The notes beneath the pieces were generated by a model. It was given only the letters and a program-made list of their open reading frames with translations, ran no database searches and had not been told where the DNA came from. From positions 1 to 64,000 of the forward strand of contig CAZBNP010000015.1 of NCBI GenBank assembly GCA_964493505.1: DNA of 64,000 nt, written 5' to 3'. Positions 59,479 through 64,000 of the stretch are shown here, piece by piece. The position numbers were made by a program, and so were the translations under genes. The first letter of the stretch is position 1; each line of letters begins with the position of its first letter. The DNA comes from Chryseosolibacter sp964493505. Lineage in GTDB: Bacteria; Bacteroidota; Bacteroidia; Cytophagales; Cyclobacteriaceae.

Positions 59479-60027
59479 TTACATTTTTGGCGTCCAGGGC
59501 GACTCTTCCACTTCCAGTTCCTGGGCCACCATACGAGCCAGCACAAACAAAAAGTCCGACAGGCGGTTCAGATATTTAATGACCAGCGGCATTACTTCCT
59601 CCTCATCATGGAGTGCGATAACCAGTCTTTCCGCGCGGCGGCACACGGTGCGCGCTACGTGTGTAAACGATACGGACGGATGGCCTCCCGGCAGTACAAA
59701 TGAACGCATAGGCGGGAGGGTAGTATCTATCGCATCGATTTGCTTTTCGAGAAATGCGATGTCGGCATCTTCCAGGGAAGGAACTTTCACTTTCGTGTTG
59801 CCCGGCTCTACCGCCAGTGTGGAGCCGATGGTAAAAAGACGATCCTGGATAACCAGTAAGGTATCTTTTCGTTTGGCGTTAACCTGCTGGTCGCGAAGAA
59901 CACCTATCCATGAGTTGAGTTCGTCGATTGTACCGTAGGAATCAATCCGCAGGTCGGCTTTAGAAACACGCTTCCCACCAAAGAGCGACGTCATGCCTTC
60001 ATCTCCGGTCCGGGTGTAGATCTTCAT
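59479..60027 (-). CDS. cob(I)yrinic acid a,c-diamide adenosyltransferase, PduO type
   Basis: A 182-residue four-helix enzyme that adds the adenosyl group to cobalamin. It opens TRTGDEGMTSLFGGKRVSKA, the ATP-binding loop; SYGTIDELNSWIG and FVLPGGHPSVSFTHVARTVC with CRRAERLV are the family motifs. Having it implies adenosylcobalamin use in the organism. It is 29 bases from the ABC ATPase gene, same strand, so probably one transcript. Confidence 0.92.
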   Translation of the reverse strand: MKIYTRTGDEGMTSLFGGKRVSKADLRIDSYGTIDELNSWIGVLRDQQVNAKRKDTLLVIQDRLFTIGSTLAVEPGNTKVKVPSLEDADIAFLEKQIDAIDTTLPPMRSFVLPGGHPSVSFTHVARTVCRRAERLVIALHDEEEVMPLVIKYLNRLSDFLFVLARMVAQELEVEESPWTPKM

Positions 60028-60056
60028 TAGCCTGAGCGTTAATTAAAGAACAATCG

Positions 60057-60782
60057 CTATGTGGATGCAGTCGCTACCTGCTGGCTGGCGCGGGAAATCT
60101 GCTCGTTTTTGCGGTCCCACTCTATCAAGCCATCTCGCAACCTGATGATGCGGTGTGCGTAGTGAGCGATATCGTCTTCGTGGGTAACCATGATGATCGT
60201 ATTTCCTTTCTCATGAAGTTCATGAAAAAGGTTCATGATATCGTAGGATGTCTTCGTATCGAGGTTACCGGTAGGTTCATCCGCGAGGATGATCGACGGA
60301 TCGTTAACCAGCGCACGCGCAATCGCCACGCGCTGCCGCTGTCCACCCGACAATTCATTGGGCTTGTGGTGCGCCCGGTCAGCGAGGCTCACATTTTCAA
60401 GTGCATGCATAGCCATTTCAGTTCTCTGCGATTTGTTGTAACCGGCATAAATCAGCGGCAGTGCAATATTTTCAAGCGCGGAAGCGCGCGGAAGCAGGTT
60501 GAACGTCTGAAACACAAAGCCTATCTCCTTGTTACGGGTGTCTGCCAACTCATTCTCAGTCATGTCGCTTACCAACTTGTTGTTAAGCATATAGGTTCCC
60601 GAAGTGGGAGTATCAAGACAACCGATGATGTTCATAAGCGTCGATTTTCCAGATCCCGACGGTCCCATAAACGCCACATATTCACCACGGTCTATGGAAA
60701 TAGAGATCGACTGCAGGGCATTGACAGTCTGATTGCCCATATGGTAAGCTTTTGATATATCCCTGGTTTCTATAATCTTCAT
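60057..60782 (-). CDS. ABC transporter ATP-binding protein, LolD/MacB type
   Basis: A 241-residue ATPase of the LolD/MacB subfamily. Walker A GPSGSGKSTLMNIIG, Q-loop ending GFVFQTFNLLP, signature LSGGQRQRVAIARAL and Walker B ILADEPTGNLD are complete. The Q-loop with RASALENIALPL marks lipoprotein or peptide export-type transporters. The matching FtsX-like permease gene is not in the window. The frame is open 13 codons further upstream to 60821, but the ATG at 60782 gives the standard start KIIETRDISKAY. Confidence 0.88.
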   Translation of the reverse strand: MKIIETRDISKAYHMGNQTVNALQSISISIDRGEYVAFMGPSGSGKSTLMNIIGCLDTPTSGTYMLNNKLVSDMTENELADTRNKEIGFVFQTFNLLPRASALENIALPLIYAGYNKSQRTEMAMHALENVSLADRAHHKPNELSGGQRQRVAIARALVNDPSIILADEPTGNLDTKTSYDIMNLFHELHEKGNTIIMVTHEDDIAHYAHRIIRLRDGLIEWDRKNEQISRASQQVATAST

Positions 60783-60984
60783 CCGGTCCTGTTGGTTAAC
60801 GGTTTTGCTAATTAAATACAAAGATGTAGTAAAAACGCAAAAAGTCTGCCCTCATTATTCGGAACAGGACTTTCGCTGTTTAAGTGGAACGGAAAGAAGG
60901 GCGCCGGGGTTGTGGACACCCTGCGGGATAGACCCATTTCAGCGTTTTGGTGAAGGAAATGGGGAATTTCCACCTGTTTCCTGA

Positions 60985-61749
60985 TCAACTGATAACAAAT
61001 TCGAACGTATTAAACGTGAATGTAGACGTTGCGGGGTGGTAAACGCGCTCGCTGAAAAACACGTGGTCTTCAACATCGACGAGGATCACAGTAGACGACC
61101 GTGTTCCGTAGTGGGGGCTTTTTATAAAGGCGGGCGACAGCAGTCGCTCTAACTCGAGCCCTACCCCCGTGTCGGGAAGCAGGTCGTCTTCCGAGACAGT
61201 CTCGTCGGACAAAACGTCAAAAAGGTCTGCGGGCCGGAGCTCAGGCATTTTCAACATCTCTTCGATTCTACTCTTGCCGTATTCGACCTTTGGCCATGGT
61301 GTCTCAAGTAAATGATTGCTCAATCCGAAAAGTCCGGAGTCGAGTGGAATGATCCCATTGCCGTAATTTGAAGTGTAGAATAGCAGATCAGGCGAACCTG
61401 CAATAAGACTGAACCCGTTGTAGCTGCCTATGTGAGGCTGGAGATTTTCCAGAAACGACACAGAGGAGCTTTCGTCAAGCAGGTAGTCAGTGACGAGCTT
61501 TCCCCGCGAAGGCGCGTCGGGCCTGATATTTAGCAGGTCGCGAAAGTTAGTGACCATCGCAAGTCGGCCCGACCGGGTGATCCCCAGCCATGTTCCCATC
61601 GCCACCAGGTCGCGGCCAGCAAGAATCTGCGGATGATCTGTCCAGAACGCCGCGTCGGCGGTTTCGCGTGTATATGCTTCATCGCGGTTTGCCGCAACAA
61701 CGAGCTTGTACTTTGGGTGACTTTTAACGGCTACAAATATCAGACACAT
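60985..61749 (-). CDS. NRDE-family protein (TANGO2-like)
   Basis: A 254-residue protein of the NRDE family. It starts MCLIFVA, and ANRDEAYTR (about 20-28) is the eponymous motif. FWTDHPQILAGRDLVAMGTW and MVTNFRDLLN are the next conserved blocks. The free Cys at position 2 suggests an Ntn-hydrolase-type or haem-related role, as discussed for TANGO2, but the function in bacteria is not proven. No clear operon partner; the gaps to the ABC ATPase gene (about 200 bases) and to rnhB (38 bases) contain nothing else recognised. Confidence 0.9.
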   Translation of the reverse strand: MCLIFVAVKSHPKYKLVVAANRDEAYTRETADAAFWTDHPQILAGRDLVAMGTWLGITRSGRLAMVTNFRDLLNIRPDAPSRGKLVTDYLLDESSSVSFLENLQPHIGSYNGFSLIAGSPDLLFYTSNYGNGIIPLDSGLFGLSNHLLETPWPKVEYGKSRIEEMLKMPELRPADLFDVLSDETVSEDDLLPDTGVGLELERLLSPAFIKSPHYGTRSSTVILVDVEDHVFFSERVYHPATSTFTFNTFEFVIS

Positions 61750-61787
61750 AGAAACGAATTAGCCCGCCATAATTACGAGAGTAACTA

Positions 61788-62393
61788 TCACACATCCTCG
61801 AAAAGTTCCAGTTGCTCGGGGAGCAATGTAAACGATTTGCGATGATAAGGGGTAATCCCCAACTGGCGTATACCCTCCCGGTGGCCCGCCGTAGGATATC
61901 CTACATTGGTTTCCCAGCCATATCCGCTGAATTGTCTGGCCAGATCGGTCATCAGGTCATCGCGATAGGTTTTTGCGAGTATGGAGGCCGCTGCAATAGA
62001 GAGGTACTTTCCATCGCCCCTGACGATACATTCGTGCCGGAGGTCAGGATAGGGATTAAAACGGTTTCCGTCGATAAGCAGGAGGTCGGGGCGGACGCTC
62101 AGCCTGTCTACGGCGAGGTGCATTGCCTTAAAAGATGCGTTGAGGATGTTGATACGATCAATCTCATCCTGATCAACCTCTGCGACGGCCCAGGCGATGG
62201 CATCTTTCTGAATGTGGTAGCGAAGCTCTTCACGTTCATCACGAGACAGCTGTTTGGAGTCGTTCAGACGTTTATGCCTGTATTTTTTGGGGAGAATCAC
62301 GGCCGCGGCAACGACGGGCCCTGCGAGACACCCCCTCCCTGCTTCATCACAGCCAGCTTCCGTAAGATCTTTGGTAAAAGATGATCGCAACAT
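61788..62393 (-). CDS. rnhB: ribonuclease HII
   Basis: It removes single ribonucleotides and RNA primers from DNA. 201 residues, with the catalytic DEAGRG in AGCDEAGRGCLAGPVVAAAV and other acidic ligands in LLIDGNRFNPYPDLR and ASILAKTYRDDLM. The C-terminal ITPYHRKSF is the substrate-binding end. With rnhA at 26047 the organism has both RNase H types. Confidence 0.95.
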   Translation of the reverse strand: MLRSSFTKDLTEAGCDEAGRGCLAGPVVAAAVILPKKYRHKRLNDSKQLSRDEREELRYHIQKDAIAWAVAEVDQDEIDRINILNASFKAMHLAVDRLSVRPDLLLIDGNRFNPYPDLRHECIVRGDGKYLSIAAASILAKTYRDDLMTDLARQFSGYGWETNVGYPTAGHREGIRQLGITPYHRKSFTLLPEQLELFEDV

Positions 62394-62463
62394 AAACCAA
62401 ATGCCTGCCTAAAAGTAGTGTTAAGCGGTCAGTACTCAAAAACATTTAATAGCTTTGACAAGT

Positions 62464-63018
62464 ATGTCTAAAGAGAACCAAAACCCCTGGACAACTTTAT
62501 CGGGCGACGTTAAGTACGACAATCCGTGGATAACCGTGACCGAATACCAGGTCATCAACCCCTCAGGCGGCGAGGGCATCTATGGGAAAGTTCACTTCAA
62601 GAACAAGGCGATAGGAATTATTCCACTCGACAAGGATATGGATACCTGGCTCGTCGGCCAATACCGCTATACGTTGAACGCCTGGCACTGGGAGATTCCT
62701 GAGGGAGGCGGCCCCCTCGACCAGGACGCGTTGGCCAGCGCCCAGCGCGAACTGCGTGAAGAAACCGGCCTGTCAGCGGCGAAATGGACCGAAATCCAGC
62801 GACTTCACACATCCAATAGTGTCACCGACGAGGAGGGCTATATTTTCCTCGCGGAGGATCTTCAGGAAGGCACGAGAGAGCTGGAAGATACCGAAGCCGG
62901 CCTCAAGGTGTGGAAACTTCCGTTGAAAGATGCTGTTGACCTGGTACTGGATGGAAAGATCACAGACAGCATGAGCGTTATGGCGCTGTTGAAGGTCGCG
63001 CGCTTGAAAGGAATATGA
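62464..63018 (+). CDS. NUDIX hydrolase (ADP-ribose pyrophosphatase-like)
   Basis: A 184-residue hydrolase of nucleoside diphosphate derivatives. The Nudix box lies in EGGGPLDQDALASAQRELRE followed by ETGL: the metal-binding REXXEE part is complete, but the first conserved Glu of the consensus GX5EX7RE is Gln here. The sequence before it, IGIIPLDKDMDTWLVGQYRY, fits ADP-ribose pyrophosphatases. The ATG at 62464 is preferred over the TTG 9 bases upstream. Its stop overlaps the plsC start as ATGA. Confidence 0.9.
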   Translation: MSKENQNPWTTLSGDVKYDNPWITVTEYQVINPSGGEGIYGKVHFKNKAIGIIPLDKDMDTWLVGQYRYTLNAWHWEIPEGGGPLDQDALASAQRELREETGLSAAKWTEIQRLHTSNSVTDEEGYIFLAEDLQEGTRELEDTEAGLKVWKLPLKDAVDLVLDGKITDSMSVMALLKVARLKGI

Positions 63019-63773
63019 AAATAATCGCTGCATTCGTAAAATTGATCAGAGGTCTTCACACCCTTTATGGATCGATTATCTTTTGCATCCTGTTTGTATT
63101 CTTCTTCTTCCTGCTGATGATACCGGTCATTTTTCCGTCGCAGTTCAAACTTGTCGGAACTTTCAATCGCTGGTGGGCCCGGCTTCAGCTGATCCTCGTA
63201 GCCATCCCTTACCGTGTTGAGTACCATGAACCGCTGAATCCAAAAAAGCAATATATCTTTTGCCCCAATCATTGCTCCTATCTGGACATCGTATCACTCG
63301 GCCTGAACAAGCACAACGCCGTCTTTGTCGGCAAGAACGATCTCAAGAACATACCTCTGTTCGGCTTCATGTACAGCAGGCTTCATATCACGGTTGATCG
63401 TGCGAAGTTGAAAAGCCGCTACATCACGTTGGTGAAATCCCTGAAAGCGCTGGATCGCGGAAAGAGCCTTGTGATCTTTCCGGAAGGCGGCATTGTTACA
63501 AAATATCCACCCGCCATGGGGGAATTTAAGGATGGCGCGTTTCGCGCCGCAATAGAGAAACAAATCCACATCGTTCCTGTTACCATTCCCTTTAATTGGA
63601 TAATTTTGCCAGCTGATAAGTTCCTTCTGCACTGGAAACCGATGAGGGTGATCTTCCACGAACCGATTGATCCCTCTATCTACACGCTGAAAGAACTGCA
63701 TCTGCTGAAAGCAAAAGTCAAGGGCGTCATAGAAAACGAATTGTATAACCGCTTGGGGAGAAATGAAGATTAA
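63015..63773 (+). CDS. plsC: 1-acyl-sn-glycerol-3-phosphate acyltransferase
   Basis: A 252-residue membrane enzyme that makes phosphatidic acid. The N-terminal membrane helix spans about 12-40 (IFCILFVFFFFLLMIPVIFP). The catalytic HX4D is NHCSYLDIVS, and the acceptor-binding motif is IFPEGGIVTKYPPAMGEFKD. The first gene of a group with NUDIX (ATGA overlap) and gatC, whose start lies 11 bases inside its end. Such overlaps suggest coupled translation. Confidence 0.92.
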   Translation: MKIIAAFVKLIRGLHTLYGSIIFCILFVFFFFLLMIPVIFPSQFKLVGTFNRWWARLQLILVAIPYRVEYHEPLNPKKQYIFCPNHCSYLDIVSLGLNKHNAVFVGKNDLKNIPLFGFMYSRLHITVDRAKLKSRYITLVKSLKALDRGKSLVIFPEGGIVTKYPPAMGEFKDGAFRAAIEKQIHIVPVTIPFNWIILPADKFLLHWKPMRVIFHEPIDPSIYTLKELHLLKAKVKGVIENELYNRLGRNED

Positions 63774-64000
63774 CCGTGAACTACTCAATAAGATAGCACA
63801 CCTCGCGCGTCTGGAATTTGATGAAAAAGACGCCGGAAAAATGATGCAGGATATGACGGAAATCGTCGATTGGGTTGAGAAGCTCAAGGAGGTCGATACC
63901 GATGGCGTAGAGCCGCTCACAACCATGTCGTACGAAATCAACGCCCTGCGCGATGACGTAGCGGGCGAGCCTCTCAGCCATGAACGCGCCCTCCGCCATG
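63763..64000 (+). CDS. gatC: Asp-tRNA(Asn)/Glu-tRNA(Gln) amidotransferase subunit C, 5' part
   Basis: 79 codons are visible, starting MKINRELLNKIAHLARLEFD and reaching TTMSYEINALRDDVAGEP. This is the GatC subunit that stabilises GatAB and allows formation of Gln-tRNA or Asn-tRNA. The start overlaps the plsC end by 11 bases. The gene runs off the right edge, but most of the usual 95-100 residues are present. Confidence 0.9.
   Translation, partial: MKINRELLNKIAHLARLEFDEKDAGKMMQDMTEIVDWVEKLKEVDTDGVEPLTTMSYEINALRDDVAGEPLSHERALRH

Noticed and set aside
1..64000. CRISPR array, rRNA operon, tRNA genes or prophage structural genes
   Set aside because: No regularly spaced repeats, no rRNA sequence, no cloverleaf in the gaps checked by eye, and no phage structural motifs. 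The gaps were not scanned with a covariance model, so a tRNA could have been missed.

Overview
The window is about 64 kb of chromosome from a Bacteroidota bacterium, most likely of the Cytophagales. The evidence is a set of families typical of that phylum (DUF3078, DUF5606, DUF6588, DUF2851 and head-GIN proteins, a PorT-like protein next to ubiE/menG, LytS/LytTR regulation), promoter elements of the TAnnTTTG type close to start codons, and the near absence of Shine-Dalgarno sequences before genes. The genus cannot be fixed from the sequence alone.

Layout. Bases 1-3700 are an accessory region abutting the 3' end of the tmRNA gene. It holds a partial IS3 transposase, two RadC remnants, a type IV AbiE toxin-antitoxin pair (antitoxin intact, toxin frameshifted, with two matched inverted repeats as likely operator), decayed mobilome ORFs, a GIY-YIG nuclease gene and a cluster of long hairpin repeats. 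The tmRNA gene (3705-4093, minus strand) has a tag ending NYAMAA. Bases 4281-27850 are core genes: dnaX with an A10 frameshift site, a HerA-type ATPase, an outer-membrane protein, a receiver protein, a LysM lytic transglycosylase, an O-methyltransferase, an M16 peptidase, a nucleoside phosphorylase, a NeuD-like acyltransferase with a polytopic membrane protein, pyrF, lolA-like, ftsK, pyrD, xerD, aroQ, a class V aminotransferase, rnhA and a saccharopine dehydrogenase-type enzyme.

Bases 28091-35332 hold the most distinctive system: a PAS/PP2C phosphatase (SiaA-like), a SiaB-type kinase and a SiaC phosphoprotein (its T68 sits in the expected motif), followed by a 1024-residue ABCG-like transporter with an unusual N-terminal half, a lipoprotein and a small secreted protein. 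No SiaD-like diguanylate cyclase is next to it, so the switch may control the transporter instead. Bases 35343-39644 (minus) carry an SDR enzyme, the PorT-like protein, menG/ubiE and a PorE-like OmpA protein, which suggests a type IX secretion system. Bases 39800-53109 mix housekeeping genes (engB, fbp, aspartate kinase, LMW phosphatase, waaA, rsgA) with a glycosyltransferase/acyltransferase pair, a lysine-dehydrogenase-like protein and an amino-acid permease. Bases 53234-56168 form a likely envelope-stress operon (LiaF-like, DUF4288, LytS-type kinase, LytTR regulator). The right end carries IMPACT, head-GIN, prfB with its programmed frameshift, PduO, a LolD/MacB-type ATPase, NRDE, rnhB, NUDIX, plsC and a truncated gatC.

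Two genes, dnaX and prfB, have recoding sites. In both, a consensus AGGAGG lies just upstream of the slip site, in a phylum whose ribosomes mostly ignore that motif for initiation.
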